Shown here in pieces: positions 32,501-43,130 of a stretch of 64,000 nt of DNA (positions within the stretch are counted from its first letter, which is position 1; each line of letters opens with the position of its first letter). A program made the position numbers and the translations under genes. Below the pieces are notes generated by a model that saw nothing but the letters and a program-made list of their open reading frames with translations, made no database searches and was not told the origin of the DNA. The stretch spans positions 1-64,000 of the forward strand of contig JABANP010000085.1 in the NCBI GenBank assembly GCA_013115135.1, written 5' to 3'. The stretch is from Perkinsus olseni (lineage: Eukaryota; Perkinsozoa; Perkinsida; Perkinsidae).

Positions 32501-32910
32501 ATGTAGGCCCTTACTGTTCTTTGCATCACGCTAGCCACAGGCCTCTCTGGTCTGGGTGGGCAGTATTACAACCTGATTGACTACGACGACGACTTGGGTC
32601 ACACAACTTGTGTGTTCAAATCACATGGCCTTCCTCTCATTTGGACGAGCCTGTCCCATTTGTTACATGCAGTGGTTCTGATTTTTACAGCGACGAGTAC
32701 TCTGTGATCAGGAGGAAACCAAACTACTATGAAGCTGATTCAGGAGACGACAAGTTCCTAGCCGACCTCAACGAGAACTGCCAATGTTGCACTATGAAAG
32801 ATGGCGACTTGTCCACATTTCTGTACAACAATATGACCAACACCATGGTGACTTATTTCTCGGGACAAGCTGTAACTTTGGAGTCTGGCAACTGCGATGA
32901 CGCGGTTTGA
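32501..32910 (+). pseudogene. Copy of the small secreted protein with early stop (S4)
   Basis: Full length is present, but the ATG at 32501 is followed at once by TAG where S1 has TGG. A ~14-base insertion (GGTCACACAACTTG) after YDDDL also shifts the frame. The downstream part from CVQITWPSS to SGNCDDAV is open and very close to S1 and S3. Confidence 0.8.
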
Positions 32911-33894
32911 GCCAGAAGGCGCTTGAGCAGTGAAGTGGCAGGCGTGCCGATTTCGATTTAGCATGATGGTTTGCCACAGGTTTTGGTCTATCTACAATCC
33001 CAACCTGTATGGTGTTTTTTCATAAGTTTTTTCTAGTTGATAAATATGAGCCTATTGCTCGCAAAAATCAATAATCTATTATTCAGGGTATTTCTACTCA
33101 GCCATGAGGGTCTCTGAGTGAGAGGACCCGTGGCTGATATCTGTAGACTACAAGTTGTATTCCTCAAGTCCGGAGTGCCAACACCATCGATGGTTTCTCG
33201 CCGCGTGAAGATGTAGAGTCTAATCTGGTCTGCGGTTGTGTATGAACGTTTATCTGCATAATCGCCGAATATTAATCGACTCGATGAGCCCAGATTGTTG
33301 GCCAATCCTTTGGCGTCTTGTGTTGGAGTCGAAGTTAAGAATGCTAAGGAGATGACCTGCCTGGTGCAGTTGGGTTGGTGGCCTCCCAAGCAACTTGAAG
33401 GCCAGACTCTCACCTTTCCATTGCCTACGATAAACAGCTTCACCGGCGCGTCTATTAGTGATTAATATCTCAAGCTCATCATCTACTGTCGGAACGCAAC
33501 ATGAGATTGAGTGGGCGACTATAGCTGAAGAAGACGGATGAAGGCTATGGCGGACTATCACCATCTATCTTCACGATCTTTTCTGAGGATCGACTGAATG
33601 CGTTGGTGATGAAAAGAAATCTACTTAGTGGATGACTATTCGACACCGGTCTAGCCTTGTACCCGCTATCACCGAGTACGAGACGGGACCAAGACATTTA
33701 AGAAGAAAATTTCTAGCATGGCAATGCCTCCGTTTAGGAGGCATGGCATGTTATGATCAGTATGAGCCGTCGTCGTACGACTGCCAGAGTCACTGAGATC
33801 GACAGAATCAGCGAAAGAGGTTGAGAGGAGGAGAAGTAGCGGGCTCACTTGTACAGCCGAAGGACTGTCTGCTCTTGGGCAAAAGACTGCTACA
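32911..33894. other. Conserved spacer between S4 and G3
   Basis: Third copy of the spacer described at 9466-10374, with the hairpin near 33110 and the imperfect hairpin CATGGCAATGCCTCCGTTTA-GGAGGCATGGCATG near 33718. Open minus-strand stretches at 33443-33033 and 33564-33250 are not assigned. Confidence 0.4.
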
Positions 33895-35033
33895 TTACAT
33901 ATGGCGGGCAAAGAGGAAGACCTTGCTTGAAGGTGCTGACATTGAAAATCGTGAGTGAAAACCAGGGTGTCAGAACGCACTACACTCGTGGACGGACGGA
34001 CTTCGCGGCGACTTACAAGCAATCTTTTCGAATCCCGACTTCTCGTATAATCGTATGGCGGGAAGATTGTCCGAGTCCACATGCAGATAGACGGATATAA
34101 GCTTGGGATGTGTTTGCTCGAGCTGAAGGAAGATCGTCATACAGCTTCATTAGAGCTGAACTGAGTCGACATCTTCGTCGAGTCGGGGCGCCACAAACGA
34201 ATTCAGCAATGGCGATGAGAGACTTACCACCGCGAAAGTATGCGATAGCATTTCCGTGGCGATTCCTCTTCCTCGATAAGCATCGGCCACTTTTAACTGA
34301 AAGAGTTGAGAGCGAATGCAGGGTCATCAGATAGCCGTCAGAAGTGCCCAGCCTACGAAGAACAGATGCCCGAAGTTTCCTTTGGGTGCCCTGGTGCAGC
34401 AGGGGAGGCAGCACAGGGAAGGACGACTAGTTGACGGCCTGCAAGAAATGTGAACTTCTCGGGATCACTACTAGAAGCATGTCAATAGGAAGGATCCCCA
34501 GGAAGAATCTTCCTGGAAGATTCTCGGAGAAGATCTCTCTTAAAGTCGCAGTGTCACACGGTATTGCCCAGAAGCAGAGTATGAGAGTCGTTTCAAACAG
34601 ACCTCACCTGTCGCCACAGATCGCGTTTCTGTCCTGGGCACTCAGGTGCTTTCCGGGAACGATCATTTGAACAATGCCGACGACAGTCTGAAAGCATGCC
34701 GAGTTGGAACATTCACCGCTTGAGGTGCTCGAGGCTCACAAATACTGGAGTAAACGACACCCGTTTTTTAAGCACGACCAGAGTGACGACCCAACCGACC
34801 TTCTGTCCAACGCTTTTAAGATCCACTGCGACGTAACAGATGTTGTCTTTGCAAAACTCGACGGCTTGCCTACCGATGAGGCTCAGGTCGTCGCCAGGTC
34901 GATAATTACGATAAGTGATATCGCCCGGGAGAGAGCGCAGTAGATTCTCTCCCCCGATCTGTGTCACAGGCGATGGCAGATGACCAACTACCATAGGCAA
35001 GAGCAACACAGCAACGTGGACGAGGGATAACAT
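33895..35033 (-). CDS. GNAT-family N-acetyltransferase with signal-like N-terminus (G3)
   Basis: Start MLSLVHVAVLLLP at 35033; stop at 33895-33897 after KVFLFARHM. The same six exons as G1 can be placed, with GTAAGT donors after the motif A exon (near 34227) and after SGFEKIA (near 34015). Exon 1 keeps the full 288-base length and TQIGGENLLRSLPG. Motif A YRGRGIATEML and motif B HVDSDNLPAIRLYEKSGFE are unchanged. No disabling change was seen. The retroelement with gag and protease lies upstream. Confidence 0.8.
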
Positions 35034-35869
35034 TTTTGAAGAGGGTTGAAAACTGAGAGGATTCGGGGCCTACTCCCCGACGCAAAAGATGTCAACTTCG
35101 AGTTGAACTCAACATACCCGAACGACATCACCAACGCTGGTGGTCCACCGATTTTCCGGCTTTTGCTAGGCCACTCGGACCACTAGAACTCAAGTACTGA
35201 TCGGAACTGACCACTAGAAGCGGAAGTACCGGTGACTGTAGGTTAGCCGTAGAGGCGTTTGCCTCGACCATTAGAAAGCGTGACGATCGTTACGAATAAC
35301 AAATTTTGCAAACGGAACCAACTGTCCGCTTTCAGTACAACCACGAACGATGCGCCGTGATAGCGGATCGACGCTGTCGATCTAGATACGCATTGATGCG
35401 CTTCGCTCCGCTGTGCTCGAGACGAGACACTTCCTCCATGGACTTAGATGGCTTTAGATGATTTAGCACGTCTCTTCCTGTGTGTTGAGTCCTATGTCAC
35501 CTGATACGCCCGAATGGCTCAACACGCATGCACACACGAATGCGCGGTGTCTACCGGCGACACCAAGGGCGGCGGAGAACGGGGTAGAGGAGTACAGAGC
35601 CTCAAAGAATCTTTGGCAAACTCTGATAGGTATTGATGTAATGGGGAAGGGATAACTAGGCTACTGGATGATAGGAGTCCAGGAGCGAGCGGGGAAGGGG
35701 GGAAGCAATAAGGAAGGCAGCGACAGAAGGTTTGCATACGGGACAGAGGACGCTCACTAAGAGACCACCGTGTTACGCTCCGTCTATGTTTATGCGTGCA
35801 GAGCAGTCTGGGCAATAGCTCTTTCATAAGATCCATCTCACAAGCTCCCTTTGGCCTTGTGTTCCACGT

Positions 35870-36733
35870 ATGAGTAAGAAGAATACAACAGATGGTGGAG
35901 AACCCGCTGGCACTCCTCCTACGTCAGCTACTACCCCTGCGTTATCATCAGACCATCCTGCCAAAGATTCTGAGAGCGGCACATCTGCTACGCCGACTAC
36001 AGAGGTTCAAGACATTCTCAATTACCTCGGACTACAAAACACGGACCAGCTAGCCTACGTCACTGATCAAGACATCATCTCGAGGTCCCTCACTCATCCT
36101 CTCGATCTACTCGCTCGTATCTCTTATCAACAAGTAGTAGCTGGATTCCGTAAGCTCCGAAGTGATACTTCAACTTTGTCTACCTCTATTGTCGACCAAT
36201 CTACTCTTGCTACGACAAGTACAACTCCTGAGACTCTACCCGTCACAACTTCAACCATCTTGTCCTCCTCGTGTTCTCGTCCTCAACAGGATGATCCATC
36301 TACTCATGGCAACCCTCTTTCATCTCTAAAAGCTCCAGATGGTCAACCGTGGAAAGGCTCCCACGATACACGGCCCATATCGTCATCCATCCAACGAGTT
36401 GCTGATGCTGCCCAGATGGCCGGTTTATCTGACAGTGGGTTGTGGAAGTATCTGAACCTTACTGCACTGCAAGAATCAGATTCTCGGGGTCTTTCTTCTC
36501 ATATTCGACAACAGCACTTAGAGTCTGCACCCTATAAGGAGTAACTACTAGCTGCAGAAGCATGGCTGTTGGGTACATTCGCTTCTACCAATACTGATGA
36601 TACTTTATACCAACGGTTAGATGATATCCCTCATGGTTCGACGATGGAACATATTACTCATGAAGTGAAGGCTATTCAGTACGATGCTGCGTGCATGAAT
36701 CATACACTTCATGAGAGTACCCTCAAGCGGAGT
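35870..36733 (+). pseudogene. gag-like N-terminal part
   Basis: 224 residues, Ser/Thr/Pro-rich at first, then a helical-looking region (EVQDILNYLGLQNTDQLAYV, RISYQQVVAGFRKLRSDT). It ends at an in-frame TAA (36542-36544) after SAPYKE. The same frame continues open past it (LLAAEAWLLGTF ... HTLHESTLKRSV) to about 36733, so the TAA is a single nonsense change. Assigned as gag from its position before a zinc finger and a protease; no capsid motif is certain. Confidence 0.55.
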
Positions 36734-37590
36734 GTTTGAACGGGCACATGGAAATTTCCGGGCACGGAAATTTTCCGAAAAATTTCCATCTGTTTTTTGG
36801 GGTCGAAAAATAGTGGAAAAATGCTCTTTTTAGGTATATTTCGGTTATATTGGCGAACTGGACGGATTTCGGTTTCTACCAACGTTAAGTGATTCGGTTC
36901 GTTCACGATTAAGAAAGATCAATTCAATATTCGACTGTTCGAAGAACCGGGAGAGTCGGTTTGCAACGCGAACCATGGTTGTGCTGTTGCAACTCCTTGC
37001 CAAAACTTGAAAACTTGCAATGCTTTCATTGCTAGTAGCACGCATGAACATATGAAGAATAGTAGGAAGAAGACTCATCGTTAGCTCAATATGATTCAGA
37101 GATTTTTGAAACTCTTACTGTGAGGATCTACTGGGTCTTACGACTATGTACGATGGCTTGCGTCTATAAGGGTCACATCAAACACTCATTGCTCAACAGC
37201 GCGGCGAGTCATGTGCGCGCCCGCATAATCGATTGCTCTTCTGCGCAATGCGCAACATTGCCCGTCTATTCACAGCTTTGTTTTCATGGCTCCCCTAGAC
37301 GCTAGAAGCTACTTCCGCAGAGTGCAGGCACCCAGCGATGACCCTGCGACGTGACTTCATGTCGCCCCAGATGGTACGGGTTGAATCAGCCTGGCCGTCG
37401 GCCAGGCCAGTGGCCGATGAGGAAAGAGCACTCGCCCGAAAGGGCGAGCGAATTTTGTTAGTTGGAGTATTTTTCGGGAAAATTCCCGAGTATTTTTCGG
37501 TAATTTTCCATTTCGGGAATTTAGTCAAATGCCCGGGCATATCGAACACTCTGAAAGGGCCTCTCTTGAGGCCCTGGGCCTCAAGAGATC
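36720..37590. mobile_element. Insertion inside the gag/protease remnant
   Basis: The coding frame is interrupted here by AT-rich sequence with GGAAATTTCCGGGCAC near the left end and GCCCGGGCAT near the right. The ends are weakly inverted (GAGTGTTTGAAC and CGAACACTC). CCTCAAG occurs on both sides (near 36719 and 37571) and may be a duplication, but the boundaries are not firm. Inside, 36960-37200 is an inverted copy of 12690-12912. Confidence 0.45.
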
Positions 37591-38390
37591 CCAAGTAGGT
37601 CTGGAAATGGTGTACTTCTACTACAGCACCTCAACAACTTAAAAGACCTCCTTATGTACCTCTTCATCTACAAATATGTCGAAATTTTCTTCAAGGGCGC
37701 TGCATTTATGGTGACAAGTGCGTACGTTCTCACCCTAATCCTTCGACATCTACCCCGACTACTACACCCACAGATGCTCAAAAAAGCTCCGCTGCTACTA
37801 CGTCTACTGCTCCCAAACCTGCATTGGGGTGTCTTGATTACAATGCAGCTACTACGGTGACCGTCACTATCAGACATGATCTGGCCAATTCTGAAAGAAC
37901 TGCTATTGTTGATAGTGGTTGTACTCATTCATTGCTGTCTTATGATACTATACCATCGGTCTTGCTCCAAGATATCCAAAAGTTACCTGATCCGGTGCGA
38001 CTAAGTTGTCTGAATGGTACTCAACTTGAAGTTCACTCTTCGCTCAAGCTTCAGTGGAATTTCTTAGATGATCCCACTACTCCTACTTCAAGAACTACTA
38101 CATTTCTGGTTACCCCCTCATTGCCTCAACCTTTTGATATCATCAGATTCTTAGGATATTCCACACAGAAGAGCGAACGCTTCTACATCAACCCCATCAA
38201 TGATACACTTATAGTAGAACCACATATTGATGAGCCGTCTCAATCGATTCAATTATCATCATTTCATTGTCGTGAACCCATTGTTGTATTAGAAGATAAA
38301 TATTTCATTATTACTGCTATACCAATACATGATGAACATTATAGATTCTCTGTTGATCTGAATTGCGTGCAGAGTAGTCTGGGCAATAGC
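37590..38390 (+). pseudogene. CCCH zinc finger plus retroviral-type aspartic protease of a retroelement
   Basis: In one frame: QQLKRPPYVPLHLQ, then C-x7-C-x5-C-x3-H (CRNFLQGRCIYGDKCVRSH at 37677-37733), a Ser/Thr/Pro linker, and from about 37824 a protease-like domain with active-site loop AIVDSGCTHSLLS and later FDIIRFLGY. In the family, DSG or DTG provides the catalytic Asp of a homodimeric enzyme that cuts the polyprotein. The frame then runs into the duplicated leader at 38365. A CCCH finger in place of the usual CCHC knuckle is notable. Confidence 0.65.
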
Positions 38391-38450
38391 TCTTTCATAA
38401 TCGATCTCACAAGCTCCCTTTGGCCTTGTGTTCCACGTATGAGTAAGAAG

Positions 38451-38700
38451 AATACAACACACCGGGAAACAACGATTAAGGTCATGACTTTCAATGTAGA
38501 GCGGCACCAACGCGTGCCAGAATCTCTACCGCCTGGTCGAACCCGAGAGTACCATTCAACGTACTGTACGGGCGATGCGGTTATGCTATCAAGGTGGAGG
38601 ACACTGCTCTTGGACTGTGTCTCGGGGAAAGCGTCCCTATTATCAAAGTTGGTCGAGATGCAATCTCTGAGTTCAACTCAGACTCTGAGTCTCAGAGCCA
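38451..38700 (+). other. Short unknown coding-like segment
   Basis: The frame after the repeated gag start reads TIKVMTFNVERHQRVPESLP, which recalls the first strand of endonuclease/exonuclease/phosphatase domains (xVMTFNV), then loses any similarity. Too short to assign. Confidence 0.2.
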
Positions 38701-38724
38701 CACTCTCCCCACAAGCCGGAAAAC

Positions 38725-40135
38725 GCAGTGAGTTTTCTGGCTTGTGGGAAGTGATGTTGATATCCGATACCTCTTATACTTACGCCAGTCAGTACTGGTG
38801 ACTGGGTGAAAGCCTTTCACTGAAAGGGCCTCACCCGACTGATATCAGTCGCGAAGCGGGGAGGATCCCACGGAGTTTTGCACCAAGCTGGCCGAAGGGC
38901 CAGCAGTCACTGCGAAGTGATCCCGAAAACAGCGGGATCCGGGCCGATCCCGCTGGGCCGATCCGTCACTCACAGGTACGGTTCCGTTTTCGACGCATTG
39001 CTGTGTTACTGCAACTTGTAGTCCTGTCGACACGAGATGATGGCACGAGGACTCTTCGGCAGTCGTGCCTGCCGCCAGTGACGGATCGAGGCAGCACACA
39101 TGCTCGAAGCTTCAGTTCGTCCATCACGACGTCTTGCATACTGCGTAAGCATTCTCGGCGTCAGCAGAAAGGTCGGCCCGAAGTGCCTTGGTAACTTGAC
39201 AAGCATGCTAGATCTCTTATTTCATCTTACTGGCTGTGGGCTTGCTCTGAATATTGTATACAGCCCCTTCGTCTGTGCCAGGAAGGCCCCTATGGACCTA
39301 TTTTGTACCCCAGCGGGGTTCTTGCCAGAGGTGGTCTTCGCATGTCATCTCAATCAAGTCCCCCTACCGGTGAGACCGGTGAGATTCGGACCTTAGCCCT
39401 GTCCAACGCTCCGTATCGGGTCTATCGCCCAGACAGTTTGTCTTTTAATCATCTCGGCTCTCCTTCAGGTGACCTGAATCAGGGTCCTGCGTTTTTTACA
39501 TAGCGTCATCTCTAACTGAGCATCTTCTAAGCTGAGCTTTTAAACCAGGTTTAATAAACCTAGCTTGCGATGCTCGGAGTGGCAGAAGAACTACGGCGGT
39601 CATCATAGGAGAGACCTACGCACTATCTCCTTGCGATAGGTGTACTTGTAAAACCCAACAGAAGTAGATTAGGCTCATAGTGAACGAGATAAAGCAGATT
39701 GAAAGTGAGCAGTTGAGGGAATGAAATGATGATGCGAAGCGTTTATGAGCAAAGCTCGATTGTGTAATGCAGACTGTGCACCTATACCTGTGCGCTTATT
39801 GCGGCACCTATACCTGTGCGCTTATTGCGGCACCTATACTCGTGCGAAGGTTGGTCGTGGCCTATCGGTGCTCTGTTGATTATGGAGGCACTCAGTCGAA
39901 GGTTTCGTTCAAGTTCTCTCAGTTACTGGCACCTCTATTTGATATTTCCATAGCGGGGACATTGCGGTGGTCCCGCACATGAAACTGAGCACCAACACAA
40001 TCTCAGTGTCTTCTCAGTCGTGGGAAGCGAGTCTCCCTTTTCTGTCACTTATGAATATCAGATATTGTGTCAAATTTTTTTGTTATTGTTCATGTCGTTG
40101 TTAACGGTACGATGGTATAGTTTTGCCCCATTTCC
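38725..40135 (+). pseudogene. UbiA-superfamily prenyltransferase relic, copy 8
   Basis: Scattered pieces in the right order: SEFSGLWEVMLISD (near 38728), GLALNIVY plus ARKAPMDLFCTPAGFLPE plus VFACHLNQVPLP (39240-39370), a damaged second motif (GRRTTAVIIGE near 39570-39615) and a C-terminal piece at 39950-40130 like copy 7. A 250-base insertion rich in inverted repeats (38840-39100) and an internal 26-base tandem duplication at 39780-39835 add to the damage. It is closest to copies 3 and 4. It occupies the U place of the third cassette. Confidence 0.6.
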
Positions 40136-40209
40136 TTGCGGGTGCCACCCGAACGAGTAGCTAAAGCTGGAAAAAAATTGGTTGATTGGGTGTTAACGGT
40201 TGATCAACT

Positions 40210-40476
40210 AAAATCAATGAGAGGCATCGTAGGGCGCGTGTGGTCATTGAGCGGTGCATCGGTGTTTTGAAGACCCAGTTTCGTTGTTTGTAGGACTTGA
40301 GGGTGCGGGGTTCTCGCCGTACTACTGAGGACACCTTGACGTTGACAGCTCAAGCGATCCGGGCTTGTGCTGCTCTGCGAAACTTTCTAATAGTTCACGT
40401 GGCTGATCGAGAAGAAGATATTGATTCTGACATAGCGGAAATGTCAGACTCCGAGCTTGAGTCAGGTGCTGAGTAA
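40210..40476 (+). pseudogene. PIF/Harbinger-type transposase C-terminal relic
   Basis: One frame reads KINERHRRARVVIERCIGVLKTQ to the stop at 40474, interrupted by a single TAG inside FRCL-stop-DLRVRG (near 40291). NERHxRARVVIERxxGxLKxxFRCL is the signature around the last catalytic Glu of DDE_4 (HARBI1-like) nucleases. The tail is acidic (DREEDIDSDIAEMSDSELES). The first two catalytic Asp residues and any TIRs were not found, so only the 3' end survives. Confidence 0.75.
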
Positions 40477-41065
40477 TTACGCTATATATTATAAGCTGTG
40501 CAAGTTTGGTCTTTGTAAGTTATCGTTTCAGTAACGTTCCCGGGGGAGATGTCGTGTTTCGCGCACAAGTGCACGAAGGATACTTTTCCGCCGGTAGCTT
40601 GATTATCCGAGCTGGGGGTTATTTCCCGAGGAAAGACTTGAACATTCAAAAAACCTACCCTTGCTCGGAAGTTGGAGAAAATGCTCGGAAAATTTACCCG
40701 ACTACTTTAATGCGCGACAACTCGGAAAATTGCCAGTCGGGTTCGGAACCCGGAAAGCAAAAGTACTTGAATAAGCCCCAGGTTATATGGACAGTGTTAA
40801 CCTATAAGACTATTGTTTATGCTACTGCTACTGCTTGTTCAGTTGCTGTATCCGCGAAGTTGGCCGATAGGCCACGGGTGATTTAAAGATGAAAGATTGA
40901 AACTCGTTTCCTTGTCGTGCCGCGTTGAGACCTCGGAACTTCTCGCCATTTGTATAGAGTATGTACGCGTGTCGAAATCTCCGTACCCAACTGACTCGAC
41001 TGCCAACGCAAGTACTGCACTACTATCACTCACAACAGCTTCCTCGAGCATGCGGGCGTGCAGCC
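40477..41065. other. Intergenic sequence downstream of the dynein gene
   Basis: An open stretch at 40506-40886 lacks an ATG at its start and any recognised domain; its middle has GGAAAATTTACCCGAC-type AT-rich runs like those in mobile elements here. Bases 40890-41065 are likely the 3' untranslated region of the dynein gene (minus strand). Confidence 0.35.
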
Positions 41066-43130
41066 TTAGACCGCAACACCGATATCGAGAATCATGGCGA
41101 CACCCGCGAGCACCCACTTGGCTGGGCTGTGCTTCGTGCGCAATTGCGCAGCAAAGACAAAGTAAGGCCTTCTCTGCGGTGTGCAATAGCTAACATAAGA
41201 TTCATAATAAATAACACAGTGAGGGTAGACACTTACATGGGGCATATGTACATCCCCTTCTCGCTCTTGCCGCTTCCCGTTTCATCAGCCAGGCCAGCCT
41301 TGCAGTTGATGACCGGCATCTTGCAGAACATCTCCTTCGGTTTCGACTCGTCCAGACAGTTGCCGTTGATGTCCCAGCGAGCTCCCTGAAAAAACGAATC
41401 ACGAAAACAGCGAAGCTCTCGAGCTCACCTCCAGGAACATCCCGGTGACATACGCCCCTTCTCGACTGAAACTCTCGATCTGGGATTTCTCTCTCTTAGT
41501 GACTTCAGTAAAGACCATGAGTTTATCCAACTCGAGCATCTGCTGTTGGCAACAGAGCTGCTTGATGGCAGTCAGGAATGACTGCGGGTTGAAGAACTTA
41601 GACACATCGACGACCTTCGGCACAGACGAGGGGTCGTTGGTCCACTCCTCGAGCTGAGCGCATCTGGAAGCAGCACGTTCGGGCGAAATTGGTGGACAGG
41701 CTCCAACAGGGCCCACCTTTCCTTCAAGTTGGTCAGCCATGAGCGCAACGGCCGAGTACTGGGGAAAGCCAGCTTCGCCCAGCGCGGCGGGATGATCTCT
41801 AGGATGAGGGCGTTGCTTAGATTCTCCATCGTTTCTGACATGGTCAGCTCTCCCTTGAACCCAAGCTGCAGCTCTTGAAGGGACCTGCCGGGGCCGTCGA
41901 CGGGAATGGACACTGAAGGAGTGTCTTACCGAACCATCTCGAAGATAAGTTCATTCATGTAGCTACACTCCTGTAGGAAGACGTACTGGTACGGACCTGA
42001 GGGTTAAAGCATACTAGACCAACTAGCGCCCACTGCGTCGACTAGTGCTAATGAAATCAATGTGAAGATTCTCGATTTTATGCTACTTCCACGACCATAA
42101 CGTATCCTCCAGTATTTTATGGGGTGACACATGATATAATAGGCTGAACACATGCCACCCTACCTTTTTCCTCATCAGGCATGGATCGGCTGATGTCGTC
42201 CACCGGGAATTTGATATCTCTCACGTCGTCAAGAATATCATTACAGAAAGCTTCCGCCATTGCCAGCGGTGACATCGACTGAAATCGATCGACGGTTTCA
42301 TAGTAAAACCGCAAAATTTGACACCCCTACCTCGCCAGCGTCCTCGTCGCCTCCTCCGGACCCTCCCGAGCGAGCGTCCAAATTCAAGAGAGTCTGGAAG
42401 AGGGTGTTGGACTGAGCAGTTCGGAACCTGCGAAAAGTTCAGCGATCGCTATCGGCCTTGGAATCACCTACCCTATTTCAGCATTCGGATGGAGACCGAA
42501 GAATTGCGGCGTCTCTACCGGCATGAGCTCGATGTGCTCGAGGTATCTAACGGCAGCGTATCTAACAGTGGTCGACCTCGAAGATATCTTACTTCTCATG
42601 AGAACTGGGGGCGGGTGAGAGGAAACTGAGCTTGGACGGATCCGTGAACGGGACCTGAAAGAATAGCAAAATTATGCATTTTAATAATGTTATCAGGCAG
42701 TACTGAAAAATTCTAAGATTACCGAGCGGCATACCAAGACACGCAGATAAAGCGCTACGGGAAATTCTATCTCCCGTCGATTTCTCTCCTGAAGCAACGC
42801 GCCAACTATGGATTTTGACCCGCGACATGAAAGGAAAATTCCGCAATCACGCGAAAAAATCGAACTTCACGTAGACCGTAAGAAACTTTGATAAACGAAC
42901 GGGCGCGCCCGGGTTTGATAGAGACCCACCAGCTCTGTTTCGTCGAGGAGCTCATCATGCATGAAAAATTCAAGATAAGTTCGGCAAAGTTTTCTATCCC
43001 AATCGTCGACAATATGGCCACCGTACATGATCTCTCCGAAAATATATCTGAAAAACCGACCAAGGTATCTTAGGTTGACCCATGTAAGATACGCATCGAC
43101 AGGGAATCTTTTTCCCCTGCAAGACGCACG
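41066..43130 (-). other. Dynein C-terminal domain exons
   Basis: In order: [132 protein letters not shown] and [20 protein letters not shown]. The segment just before GMYICP holds GSGKSEK, a P-loop-like string that is probably coincidental. The last intron has a GTAAGT donor at about 41235. Confidence 0.8.

Larger units (their letters stand above)
31806..35063. repeat. Segmental duplication copy 3 (S + G block)
   Basis: From the S upstream region to the end of the GNAT leader it matches 16772-19228 most closely, then 8998-11560. It continues without a break into the same retroelement leader as copy 2, so copies 2 and 3 come from a common ancestor that already had the retroelement. Confidence 0.8.
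35064..38450 (+). mobile_element. Retroelement remnant with gag and aspartic protease
   Basis: The leader 35064-35869 is shared with 19229-20034. Gag starts at 35870, an insertion interrupts it at about 36720-37590, and a protease segment runs to about 38390. At 38365-38450 about 85 bases of the leader and the gag start (MSKKNTTH) appear again, suggesting a rearranged or tandem copy. No reverse transcriptase, RNase H or integrase was recognised and no LTRs were delimited, so the class (Ty1/copia or Ty3/gypsy) is open. Confidence 0.65.

Noticed and set aside
39776..39836. Tandem copies of a 26-base unit considered as a CRISPR-like or satellite array
   Set aside because: Only two full units plus a partial one, without spacers; a local duplication in UbiA relic copy 8.
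41235..41300. GSGKSEK near the dynein C-terminus as a seventh nucleotide-binding site
   Set aside because: No Walker B or AAA fold around it; it lies in a variable loop of the C-terminal domain.
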